From NCBI GenBank assembly GCA_036752905.1, contig DAIORT010000007.1, positions 1-64,000 on the forward strand: a DNA stretch of 64,000 bases, read 5' to 3'. Each line of letters opens with the position of its first letter. Position 1 is the stretch's first letter. A model generated the notes under the pieces. The model saw only the letters and a list, made by a program, of their open reading frames with translations, was not told the origin of the DNA and made no database searches. Shown one piece after another: positions 16,931 to 24,669 of the stretch. The stretch is from UBA4877 sp002399345 (lineage in GTDB: Bacteria > Bacillota > Thermoanaerobacteria > Thermoanaerobacterales > UBA4877). Position numbers and translations under genes: made by a program.

Positions 16931-17024
16931 TGTGGAAAACTATAAGATAATCTGTGGATAATGTGGATAACTGCCCTTTTAATTGAAAACAGCGGTTTAA
17001 CAATGTCAATAAGCATGTGGATTA
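16931..17024 (+). promoter_or_regulatory. DnaA-box cluster
   Basis: Two perfect boxes TGTGGATAA stand head to tail at 16953-16961 and 16962-16970, with one-mismatch boxes TGTGGAAAA at 16931-16939 and TGTGGATTA at 17016-17024, all in the same orientation. They lie in an A+T-rich intergenic stretch between the two binding-protein genes. The equivalent stretch before copy 2 has none. Confidence 0.6.
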
Positions 17025-17094
17025 AACTTTTCATATATATGCAAAATATATAACTATAAAAAGAAATAACATTATACTTGTCTTTTATAAAATT

Positions 17095-17120
17095 GAAAAA
17101 GGACGCTTAAATAAGCGCCC
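17095..17120 (-). terminator. Terminator after binding-protein copy 2
   Basis: On the minus strand GGGCGCTTA-TT-TAAGCGTCC is followed by TTTTTC. It separates copy 2 from the transporter operon, so copy 2 is probably a separate transcript. Confidence 0.85.
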
Positions 17121-17156
17121 TTCCGATAATCCTCTCTATAACGGTATTTACATTCC

Positions 17157-17984
17157 TTAGGCACCAAACCATTTATCTTCCATCTTCTTGTATTTGACGT
17201 TATCTTTGAGGTCTTTTAGCACTCCATTAATGAACTTGACTAAATCTTTATTGCCTTTTTTCACCGCAGCTGCTGTACCACTGCCGTTATCCGACATCTC
17301 ACTTATGTACACTGCCTTAAGGTCTTTATTGTTTGATGTGAATTTTTTGGCAACAACTTCGTCAACCAAGGCCCCATCCACTTTACTGTTCGCAAGCTCC
17401 ATCACCGCATCGGTCACAAGGTTTACCTGTTTCACATTTGCATCTGTATTTTTAACTGCGGTTTCCTGCATTGAACCCAGCTGAGCAGCGATCGTTTTAC
17501 CCTTTACATCATCTATTGAAGTTATTTTGGAACTCTTCTTGACTAATAAAATGCTCTTATTCGAATAATAAATATCCGAAAAATCTACACTCTTAGCTCT
17601 ATCCTTCGATGAAGACATACCGGAAATTATAACATCAACTTTATCTGACTGTAACATGGGTACAAGACCATTAAATGACGTCTCAGTAAATCTGAGTTTA
17701 ACACCTAATTTATCTGCTATAGCCTGAGCAAAGTCAACATCAAATCCAACTATTGTATCTTTGCCTCCAACCATCTTGTGACTCTCAAATGGGGGGAAAT
17801 CACCGCTGATCCCAACAATTAACTCTCCCCTCTTTTTTATCTCATCCACCTTCATTGTAGTATTGTTACTTACCGCCGTGCCATTATCCCCGTTTTTCAT
17901 CCCGGCCGGCGGTTTATTGCTTCCACATCCAACGGTTCCTAATACAAGAAAAGCTACCATTAGAAAGATTGTAATTTTTTTCAT
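17157..17984 (-). CDS. Amino acid-binding lipoprotein (SBP_bac_3), copy 2
   Basis: The 275-residue paralogue of the preceding binding protein keeps the lipobox LVLGTVGC, the same binding-fold motifs (ELIVGISGDFPPFE, VGFDVDFAQAIADKLGVKL) and the same C-terminal KMEDKWFG end. It has its own promoter and terminator but no permease or ATPase, so it probably feeds GlnPQ with a different ligand or affinity. The many conservative changes suggest selection rather than decay. Confidence 0.9.
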   Translation of the reverse strand: MKKITIFLMVAFLVLGTVGCGSNKPPAGMKNGDNGTAVSNNTTMKVDEIKKRGELIVGISGDFPPFESHKMVGGKDTIVGFDVDFAQAIADKLGVKLRFTETSFNGLVPMLQSDKVDVIISGMSSSKDRAKSVDFSDIYYSNKSILLVKKSSKITSIDDVKGKTIAAQLGSMQETAVKNTDANVKQVNLVTDAVMELANSKVDGALVDEVVAKKFTSNNKDLKAVYISEMSDNGSGTAAAVKKGNKDLVKFINGVLKDLKDNVKYKKMEDKWFGA

Positions 17985-18011
17985 ATAATCATGCCCTCTT
18001 TCTTATGCATA

Positions 18012-18040
18012 ATTATAATTTATAATGTATATAAAATCAA
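18012..18040 (-). promoter_or_regulatory. Promoter of binding-protein copy 2
   Basis: TTGATT (18035-18040) and TATAAT (18012-18017) on the minus strand, 17 bases apart, are the duplicate of the copy 1 promoter. Confidence 0.7.
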
Positions 18041-18195
18041 TACCTTTTTAGGACTTTTTTACAAAAAAATATCAAGCAAAGATTGTCGATATATGTGTTG
18101 TCGCCTTTTAACGTTTTGAAATATCAACAAGTAGGTGTATTAAACGCCTCATATATATACAGAATATACGCCTATATACATATTCTTTTATAAAA

Positions 18196-18223
18196 TCAAA
18201 AAAGGGCACTTATATAAGTGCCC
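18196..18223 (-). terminator. Terminator after the zinc-ribbon gene
   Basis: On the minus strand GGGCACTTATATAAGTGCCC is a perfect palindrome followed by TTTTTTGA. It matches the terminator at 17095-17120 in position and flanks. Confidence 0.85.
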
Positions 18224-18257
18224 TTCCGATAATCCTCTTTACCGCTCTGCAAGGGGA

Positions 18258-18455
18258 TTAACCACGATCCTCATTGTTGTAATTTGACCTTCCGTTGTTG
18301 CGGTTATTGTATCTCTGCTTTTTTACCTCTCTGCACTCTTTACACCTTACAGGTTCGTTTTGAAAACCCTTTTCAGCATAAAATTCTTGCTCGCCCGCTG
18401 TAAATACAAACTCTTTACCGCAGTCTTTGCATACTAAAACTTTGTCTTCATACAT
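18258..18455 (-). CDS. Small zinc-ribbon protein
   Basis: The 65-residue protein has CKDCGKEFVFTAGEQEFYAEKG followed by CKECR, the pattern of the zf-trcl (probable zinc-ribbon) family. The tail is rich in Asn, Arg and Gly, as in many small nucleic-acid-binding proteins. It stands alone with a terminator downstream. Function is unknown. Confidence 0.8.
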   Translation of the reverse strand: MYEDKVLVCKDCGKEFVFTAGEQEFYAEKGFQNEPVRCKECREVKKQRYNNRNNGRSNYNNEDRG

Positions 18456-18559
18456 ACGGATAATCCCCTCACTTTATGTTTTTTTGACAAACTTTACCCA
18501 CTTTGTGATCAATAGGTAAGATTATTATATGACAAACGTTTAAAAAAATCAATATTTTT

Positions 18560-19597
18560 TTAAAAATTTTGTGGTCTTCTCAAAAATCTTAATGTTAAGG
18601 AAAATACTATTCCCGAGACTATCACATACAGATAAAAACTGAAAAACCTCCACATACCTACAAATATACCCAATAAAGAACGAGGCACTAGATTTGCAAA
18701 AATTGCTGCATAACCTAACTCAACAACACCACTCCCACTAGGTATAGGATTATATGTAAGTATGCTATAAAATATGGTTTGCCTGGCCATAATTTTAAAC
18801 CAATTCGTAGGTATGCCTATGGCAATCATCAAGACAGTCGCATAATTAAAAAAGATAAACCAGAATATTCCCGTATATACAAGCTGTACTACCGTAACCT
18901 TCGGCCCGAGGGATAAGATAGTTTTGAAGTTTTTACTATAATCCCTGATTTGTTTTATTATCATCAATATCCATTTATCCCGCGATTTTTTAATTGTCAT
19001 TCTCTTTATCAAGGAAGAGTACCCTATTTTAACCGTCATACGTTCGATAAGATGTGGGTTGGATAACAAGTACCCCAGCCCCAAAAGGAGTAAGAACAAA
19101 AAAACAGAAACGACAATGGCAATAATCCGCAAAGGCAGAGTAAGTCCCAGCTTTTTATAAAAAAATATGGTAAGCACGAGAGGAACAATGCCGAAAAACA
19201 TGAGTGAGTAAAGCAGCCTTCCAGTAACAGCGGCAATTCCCTTGGTAACCTTAACATTTTCACGTTTGTTAAGATAATATACCAATGCGGGAAGTGCACC
19301 TGACTGAAAGGGTGTAATAGCGCCTAAAAAATGCGAAGCAACATTTGATGTATATATAGTTAAAAATGGTACCTTTTCACCCATAATGCCCAGGAGATGA
19401 CGTATTTTTAAGGCATCCACAAACCATGTGGAAAACATCATCAGTATCATAAGAAGCACATATTTTATATTTAAATGCTTGATTCTGTCAATTTCTTCAG
19501 GTGTTACAGTGAAGTGTATAATAGCAGCTACCGTTATAAAACTTATCAATATCGATATAATAACCCACATTAAATTCTTTTTATTAATTTCAGGCAT
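18560..19597 (-). CDS. Flippase-like integral membrane protein (YbhN/MprF N-domain family)
   Basis: The protein of 345 residues has about eight membrane helices and the family's loop features: SNVASHFLGAITPFQSGALPALVYYL near 85-110 and NPIPSGSGVVELGYAA near 285-300. These belong to the lysylphosphatidylglycerol-synthase TM region family (UPF0104), which includes lipid flippases. ATG at 19597 has a perfect AGGAGG at six bases. No synthase domain is attached, so its lipid substrate is open. Confidence 0.83.
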   Translation of the reverse strand: MPEINKKNLMWVIISILISFITVAAIIHFTVTPEEIDRIKHLNIKYVLLMILMMFSTWFVDALKIRHLLGIMGEKVPFLTIYTSNVASHFLGAITPFQSGALPALVYYLNKRENVKVTKGIAAVTGRLLYSLMFFGIVPLVLTIFFYKKLGLTLPLRIIAIVVSVFLFLLLLGLGYLLSNPHLIERMTVKIGYSSLIKRMTIKKSRDKWILMIIKQIRDYSKNFKTILSLGPKVTVVQLVYTGIFWFIFFNYATVLMIAIGIPTNWFKIMARQTIFYSILTYNPIPSGSGVVELGYAAIFANLVPRSLLGIFVGMWRFFSFYLYVIVSGIVFSLTLRFLRRPQNF

Positions 19598-19801
19598 GCC
19601 AGACCTCCTGCGTAATGTATACAAACTCTTTAGTTAAGATACTATATCTATCCTTAAAAATCAACTGTGATTTCATAAACCTGCTTTAAACTGTGGCAAA
19701 TTGTAATTATTATTAACCTTTCAGATTGATAAATCTACTTTTTGAAACTTAGATTTACTAAATATTCATATCAAATTATAATCATTGCAGGAGGTGTGTC
19801 C

Positions 19802-20179
19802 ATGTTTGGTGACAGATTACGTAAACTACGAAAAGAGAGACACCTGACACAAAAAGCGCTGGCAGCTGAACTGTCTATATCCAGGAGTGCTCTATCGCTT
19901 TATGAGTCTGATAAGAGAGAACCGGATTTTGATACCCTAACCAAGATTGCAGATTTTTTTGATACCTCTCTGGATTATTTACTAAGCAGAGATAAAGAGA
20001 CCCATACAAACAGCGATTATACAATGCCCGATTATATTACGGATGTCTTAAGAGATCCGGATGTGAGCCAGGCCTTGGATAAGCTGAAAATAATGTCTGC
20101 AAGCGAAAAAAAAAGTCTTGCTGCACATTTGTATGCATTAGCTTATATCCGTAAAAAAGAAGACTCTATGAAAAAATAG
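19802..20179 (+). CDS. XRE-family transcriptional regulator
   Basis: The 125-residue protein begins with an HTH_3 domain (FGDRLRKLRKERHLTQKALAAELSISRSALSLYE) and a short linker. A C-terminal helical segment of about 50 residues may serve dimerisation. The start is set by GGAGGTG eight bases before ATG 19802. It is convergent with the ArsR gene, two bases apart, with a small hairpin spanning both ends. Its target is unknown. Confidence 0.85.
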   Translation: MFGDRLRKLRKERHLTQKALAAELSISRSALSLYESDKREPDFDTLTKIADFFDTSLDYLLSRDKETHTNSDYTMPDYITDVLRDPDVSQALDKLKIMSASEKKSLAAHLYALAYIRKKEDSMKK

Positions 20180-20181
20180 AG

Positions 20182-20544
20182 TCAATCATGCTGTACATGT
20201 TCCAATCCTTGATTCAAAAGGGTTAAAATGTGATTATCATTTAATGAATAGAAAACAGATTTCCCCTCTTTCCTGAACTTTACAAGATTTGCCGCCCTTA
20301 AGGTACTGAGCTGGTGTGAAATAGCCGACTGTGACATCTTGAGAATCTCTGCAATATCACATACGCATAGTTCATCCAAACTTAAGGAATACAAAATCTT
20401 TATTCGAGTCGGATCTCCAAATATCTTAAAGAGATTGGTGAGTTTATTTATCACATCCTCATTAAGCTCATGTTTTAAGACATTATCGATCTCATTTTGA
20501 TGTATCTCGTTATCATCACATATCTCAATATTGCCTTCTACCAT
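20182..20544 (-). CDS. ArsR/SmtB-family metal-sensing repressor
   Basis: The 120-residue winged-helix protein has the recognition region MSQSAISHQLSTLRAANLV. ELCVCD in helix 3 gives CadC-type Cys ligands, and a C-terminal helix with DNHILTLLNQGLEHVQH gives SmtB-type Asp/His ligands. Both known site types are therefore present, as in CadC. No metal pump or transporter lies next to it, so it acts in trans or on itself. Confidence 0.88.
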   Translation of the reverse strand: MVEGNIEICDDNEIHQNEIDNVLKHELNEDVINKLTNLFKIFGDPTRIKILYSLSLDELCVCDIAEILKMSQSAISHQLSTLRAANLVKFRKEGKSVFYSLNDNHILTLLNQGLEHVQHD

Positions 20545-20616
20545 ATTTTCGATTCCCCTCCTTATATCATAATATTGCTCGGCAGACTACAGTCTGCCAA
20601 GAATATTTTCCTTAAC

Positions 20617-21507
20617 CTATCTGATGCTGTCCAAACTTTTAAATTCATATCCCTGCGCTCTTATGGCATCGATCATCTTCGGAAGAGCCTCGGTATCATC
20701 TTTTGATTCGGCATGCAGTAGTACCACTGCGCCGGGGTGGATATTTGCCATTACGGTATCATAGCTTTCCGTTGACCCCCCCGGGAGAGGCTGCCAATCC
20801 CTAAATGCCAGGCTCCAGAATACCGTCGTATATCCCATCTCTTTTGTAGACTTTAAAGTCCTCTTTGTATAATCTCCCTTAGGAGGACGGAGATATTTTG
20901 TTTTTTTACCAGTTTCCTTCATCATTAGCTCATCAACGCCTTCCAGCTCAAGCTTTATTTTTTCATTCGTTATTGTAGGAAGACTGGGGTGCGTCATGGT
21001 ATGATTACCCACTATATGTCCTTCACGTACCATCCGCTTTACATAGTCCGGATGCTGCTTTATATATGACCCGGTCACAAAGAAAGCGGCTTTAACATTC
21101 TTTTCCTTTAAAGTATCTAATATAACAGGCGTGTAACCATTCTCATAACCCTCGTCGAATGTAAAATAAATCACTTTGGAAGACTCATCGCCCGTAAAAA
21201 TTGCTCCGTATTTATCTATCAATTCCTTGGTTTCCTTTGGTATCTCCGGTGTCTTATGCTCACTATCCCGTACCATGCCCCAGCCTATGGGTTTCTCCGA
21301 CATATTTTTCTGAGAAGGTGCTGTCTTATTGGGAGACGATTTTTTATCCACTGTCTCTTTGGAATCCTTATCTTCGTTATTTAAACCCGACTGTACGATC
21401 TTCTTACTTTCAGAACCTTTTGCTTGTTTTCCCGGCCTGTTAACATTACTGCAGCCACTTAAGATCAAAAGCATTACCAATAAGGTAATCAGTAATTTCT
21501 TTTTCAT
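20617..21507 (-). CDS. pdaA: PdaA-type polysaccharide deacetylase (cortex delta-lactam synthesis)
   Basis: The 296-residue lipoprotein has lipobox LILSGC (Cys19), a disordered Lys/Ser linker to about 75, then the NodB domain. The PdaA-specific motif is YFTFDEGYENGYTP, with HTMTHPS metal ligands, RPPKGDYTKRT and HPGAVVLLHAES. PdaA removes acetyl groups from N-acetylmuramic acid, leading to muramic delta-lactam in spore cortex. It overlaps the upstream nuclease-like gene by four bases, so the two are translationally coupled. Confidence 0.92.
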   Translation of the reverse strand: MKKKLLITLLVMLLILSGCSNVNRPGKQAKGSESKKIVQSGLNNEDKDSKETVDKKSSPNKTAPSQKNMSEKPIGWGMVRDSEHKTPEIPKETKELIDKYGAIFTGDESSKVIYFTFDEGYENGYTPVILDTLKEKNVKAAFFVTGSYIKQHPDYVKRMVREGHIVGNHTMTHPSLPTITNEKIKLELEGVDELMMKETGKKTKYLRPPKGDYTKRTLKSTKEMGYTTVFWSLAFRDWQPLPGGSTESYDTVMANIHPGAVVLLHAESKDDTEALPKMIDAIRAQGYEFKSLDSIR

Positions 21508-22049
21508 AACACATTTCTCCTATTATTATATTGACAGATGTCCTTGTAAAGGCAGGTGCGGCACCCTGATCTATACACATGGTACCTCCCCAAGTTCCCA
21601 TCTTTAATATTCCCCATCTGTTTAATGATATTAAGTGCTTTTTCTCTTAAGTAATAATTATTATTAATTTCATAGGCCTTATTGGCATATACCAGCCTTC
21701 CTTTTTCTGGACGTATTCCGTAATTATCTTCAATAAGAAGAAAATATATAACAAGCTGCATTATATCTTTCTCCAGCGGTTCACTTACCTTAGTGGATTT
21801 TAGCTCGACCGGTATTAAATCATCATGTCTTTTAAAGATATAATCGGGTTTGCCTGAAATCATCAAATCAGTGGAATGCAGGGTTTTACCCCCGCCCGTA
21901 GAGTCACTGTATACAGACCTGTATCCCTTAATACCTACCGTCCTTTTTACTTCTTTTATTACCGGGGTTGTCTCATTTTGCGACAGGATAAAGGCCAGGC
22001 CTATTATTAAGATGACGACAGCAATAACCATATTCTCCACCCTATCCAT
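21504..22049 (-). CDS. Cas4/RecB-like nuclease core with N-terminal membrane anchor (second half of a split protein)
   Basis: The 181-residue protein begins with a hydrophobic helix (MVIAVVILIIGLAFIL). PD-(D/E)XK motifs follow: GKPDYIF (Asp), PVELKST (ExK) and QLVIYFLL (QxxxY). The C-terminal CRTCLYKDIC (CxxCxxxxxC) is the triple-Cys half of the Cas4-type iron-sulfur site. The fourth Cys and the motif-I His that Cas4 carries at its N-terminus are missing here, but both occur in the overlapping upstream ORF at 22007-22288. ATG 22049 or 22031 could start it; the latter follows GGTGGAG. No CRISPR array or other cas gene is visible nearby. Confidence 0.75.
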   Translation of the reverse strand: MDRVENMVIAVVILIIGLAFILSQNETTPVIKEVKRTVGIKGYRSVYSDSTGGGKTLHSTDLMISGKPDYIFKRHDDLIPVELKSTKVSEPLEKDIMQLVIYFLLIEDNYGIRPEKGRLVYANKAYEINNNYYLREKALNIIKQMGNIKDGNLGRYHVYRSGCRTCLYKDICQYNNRRNVL

Positions 22050-22288
22050 AAAATAACCGCAGCGGCGAAAAGACCGGCCGCGTCCCTGAGGATGCCTTGC
22101 ATCTTCAGCCCTCTGTCATATGCCCTATGATACTTTCTCCCCTTCTTGAATCTTTTGGAAATCTTTTTAGTTCCCTTCGGTATTTTTTTTACTGTCAAAC
22201 TGTAATAATATTGATACGGACAATAGCAAAACCTATTTACGTCTTCAGCAGAAATGTATTTTTTGATTTGTTTTCCATTTTGTTCCAT
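22007..22288 (-). CDS. N-terminal half of a Cas4-like nuclease with C-terminal membrane anchor
   Basis: The 93-residue protein reads ISAEDVNRFCYCPYQYYYSL, the N-terminal Cys region of Cas4/RecB exonucleases. A basic stretch with RKYHRAYD (motif-I His candidate) follows, and the protein ends in a membrane helix (AAAVILWIGWRIWLLL). It overlaps the catalytic ORF by up to 43 bases in another frame. Start ATG 22288 has GGTGG eight bases upstream. The two ORFs together contain every element of a Cas4-like nuclease, with a membrane hairpin at the junction. Confidence 0.7.
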   Translation of the reverse strand: MEQNGKQIKKYISAEDVNRFCYCPYQYYYSLTVKKIPKGTKKISKRFKKGRKYHRAYDRGLKMQGILRDAAGLFAAAVILWIGWRIWLLLSSS

Positions 22289-22489
22289 GTGCAACACCAC
22301 CTGCTATTCCTAATATTATATACTATTAATCATCTTGATTCTATATTAAAAAAAGCATGGCATATCCAAACTTGTAACGCTGAAAACTTCCACACATATA
22401 ATAAGGCTAAAGGGAGCATACTTGATAAACCCAGGTGATACGTTTATAATATATTGTGGTCAAGAGATTTGACTCCCCCTTTAATATAA

Positions 22490-22524
22490 ATTTTGAAAGT
22501 CCTTGGTTATTATCCAAGGACTTT
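22490..22524 (-). terminator. Terminator overlapping the end of the dipeptidase gene
   Basis: On the minus strand GAAAGTCCTTGG-ATAATA-CCAAGGACTTTC forms a 12-bp stem followed by AAAATTT. The stop codon of the dipeptidase gene lies inside it. The T-run is weak. Confidence 0.6.
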
Positions 22525-23439
22525 CTTTATAACCCTTTCCCAGTTTTTATATGATATCTTGTCAACATCCTCCTGGCTGTAACCATTATTGCGCAGAAGC
22601 TGCAAAATGTCGGGCATGTCCTCGGCTCCATGAATATCACCGGGCAGATTACATCCGTCAAAATCCGAACCGAAACCGACGTAATCAATACCAACCAAAT
22701 CGGCTATATGGTCAATATGCTTAATTATGTCCTGCTTGCCGGCCTGGCCGCTATTTAAAAAACTACTTGCGAAATTGATGCCTATGACGCCCCCCGTATC
22801 CGCAATGACTTTTATTTGCTCATCAGTAAGGTTTCGCTTGTGAGAACAGAGCGCCTTGCAATCCGAATGTGATGCTATCACCGGATCATTGCAGACATTG
22901 ACAATATCCCAAAACCCATCTTCATTAAGATGAGATACATCTACGATCATACCCAAACGATTCATCTCTTTTACCACGCTCTTGCCAAAACCAGTAAGAC
23001 CGCTTCCCGAATCCTCACCAATACCGTCGCCCAATTCATTCCTCCTGCTCCATGTAAGTGTAAGCGCTCTCACACCCAGCCTGTAAAAATCCCTCAGCAT
23101 GTATAGACTGCCCTCCAAAGACTCGCCACCTTCTATAGAAAGCATGCCGCCCACCCCGTCACTGGATTTAACATCGGTAAGGCCGTTATAGCTATCCACC
23201 GGTATCAGCTGTCCCTCACTCCCGCAAGCTTCATTATAAAAGCTGTCTATCATAGCCAGCGTCCTGTTTGCCGCCTCTTTATATGCATATCTATCCTCTA
23301 CAAAGCATGCAAAAACCTGCATCAAGGCACCCGCCTCTTTCAGCCTGGGCAGATCGATATTTCCCGCACCATGTCCGGCCAGTCCCCGCCTTCCATCTGT
23401 TACGTCCATCAAGGTATCGCAGTGAAAATCAATATACAA
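22510..23439 (-). CDS. Membrane (renal-type) dipeptidase, M19 family
   Basis: A zinc dipeptidase of about 310 residues. DFHCDTL near the N-terminus gives the first metal His/Asp, LSIEGGESLEG a bridging Glu, VDVSHLNEDGFWD and VIASHSDCKALCSHKRNL the further His ligands, and VGFGSDFDG the Asp. No signal peptide is seen, so a cytosolic role in peptide turnover is likely. TTG at 23439 is preferred because GGGAGGGAG lies five bases upstream; the longer frame from ATG 23472 has no ribosome site. Confidence 0.87.
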   Translation of the reverse strand: MYIDFHCDTLMDVTDGRRGLAGHGAGNIDLPRLKEAGALMQVFACFVEDRYAYKEAANRTLAMIDSFYNEACGSEGQLIPVDSYNGLTDVKSSDGVGGMLSIEGGESLEGSLYMLRDFYRLGVRALTLTWSRRNELGDGIGEDSGSGLTGFGKSVVKEMNRLGMIVDVSHLNEDGFWDIVNVCNDPVIASHSDCKALCSHKRNLTDEQIKVIADTGGVIGINFASSFLNSGQAGKQDIIKHIDHIADLVGIDYVGFGSDFDGCNLPGDIHGAEDMPDILQLLRNNGYSQEDVDKISYKNWERVIKKVLG

Positions 23440-23517
23440 TGTAACTCCCTCCCGCTTTAAATAAGATAACATAATTATACCATGCCGTGAAAAAAAGAGG
23501 TGAAGTTCTCACCTCTG

Positions 23518-24570
23518 TTAAACTCCGGCGTATTTTAAAATCCTGTTTAATGTCTTTTCCCTTATCTCATTGATCTTATCAAAGTCCATGTTGGGGATAT
23601 ATAAATTCTCCATACGATCATGATTTTTCTTAGCCTCAGAAATATACTTCACGGCTTTTTTCCCAAGAATGTCCATTATAATCTCATCCTCCGCCTTTTC
23701 GCCATACCGCCCTTTTTCCATACACTCATCGAGATCATATACGGCGCTCGCCCGATTTTCAAACTTCTCACTTGTGGTAAAAGCAATGTCCATATCCGGG
23801 ATTATCAAATGTGCATACCTCTTTGGGTCAAGATGATCATGGTATACCTCTATATAATATCCTCGCATGAGAGCACAGTCTGCAATCCTCTTTAGCAATG
23901 TACTTCTACCCGTACCCCTTTCACCCTTTATCACGAAGATATCATTCATCGTACCCACAACGGACTCCAGGTAATCCACAATACCATTCGGTGTAAAAGC
24001 GCTCGCAAATAAATGCCTGGCCTGGCCCTGCCTGTCAAGTTGTCCTGTGATGCGGCCCGTCAATTCGGCCGCAATCCTGTCCACCTTCCTGAAATCCATA
24101 AGGCCATCATTAATATTGACAAAATCATTAACCACATTATTGAGCGCCGACAAATATGAATAGGCTTTATTGAACATCCTACCTATCTCTTTATTTGTTA
24201 CGATTATATCATTCTTTTTATCTATCAAACCCTTCTCATCCCAAAAGTCTCCCAAAGGTACAATCTCGTCCACAGCACCCGGGTTTTTAGGATCCACTAT
24301 ATGCGGCGACGTGCCGTCTATAATAGCCACCTTTACAGCCGGAACAACAAGGCCATCTATAGAATCATTGTCGCTGGAACAATGATGATACTCCAGGTTA
24401 AAACCTCTGCTGGTAAGTTCCTCACCAATCTTTTTCATAAAAGTTGATTTTCCTACACCCGGCCCTCCCTTTAATATAAAAATCCTTGTTGCATCAGGTT
24501 CTATAACATAATCATAAAAGGAGTAAAAACCATATGCAGTATTACCGCCCGGAAAAACATTTTTTATCAT
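23518..24570 (-). CDS. Two-P-loop ATPase of the PRK06851 type
   Basis: The 350-residue protein contains two ATP-binding halves: GGPGVGKSTF near 35-44 in the first and GERGTGRSTL near 218-226 in the second. The first half also has YHHCSSDNDSIDG and AIIDGTSPHIVDP; the second has VYHDHLDPKRYAHLIIPD, a similar arrangement. It therefore looks like an internal duplication. Homologous proteins occur in spore-forming Firmicutes, but I know of no assigned function. GGAGGT precedes the start. Confidence 0.75.
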   Translation of the reverse strand: MIKNVFPGGNTAYGFYSFYDYVIEPDATRIFILKGGPGVGKSTFMKKIGEELTSRGFNLEYHHCSSDNDSIDGLVVPAVKVAIIDGTSPHIVDPKNPGAVDEIVPLGDFWDEKGLIDKKNDIIVTNKEIGRMFNKAYSYLSALNNVVNDFVNINDGLMDFRKVDRIAAELTGRITGQLDRQGQARHLFASAFTPNGIVDYLESVVGTMNDIFVIKGERGTGRSTLLKRIADCALMRGYYIEVYHDHLDPKRYAHLIIPDMDIAFTTSEKFENRASAVYDLDECMEKGRYGEKAEDEIIMDILGKKAVKYISEAKKNHDRMENLYIPNMDFDKINEIREKTLNRILKYAGV

Positions 24571-24669
24571 ATATTTACCTCCTGATCTAAAATCTTATCA
24601 TCTTATTTATATGTGCGAAACGTACTTGTTTATGCCATAAATTGACTATAACAGAAGGCGCAAAACCTA

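Larger units (their letters stand above)
15965..18246. repeat. Tandem segmental duplication (about 1.1 kb units)
   Basis: Unit 1 (about 15965-17143) and unit 2 (about 17157-18246) each comprise a binding-protein gene, its promoter and upstream region, and a hairpin terminator followed by CCTTCCGATAATCCTCT. Coding parts are highly similar. Promoters are nearly identical, while the middle of the intergenic parts has diverged. The duplication therefore carried regulation along with the gene. Confidence 0.8.

Noticed and set aside
16931..17024. Chromosomal origin oriC
   Set aside because: dnaA, dnaN or rpmH are not adjacent, and only four boxes are present. A DnaA-binding cluster is the safer reading.
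21504..22288. CRISPR-Cas locus suggested by Cas4-like motifs
   Set aside because: No repeat-spacer array and no other cas gene is visible in the window. Neighbours are pdaA and housekeeping genes.
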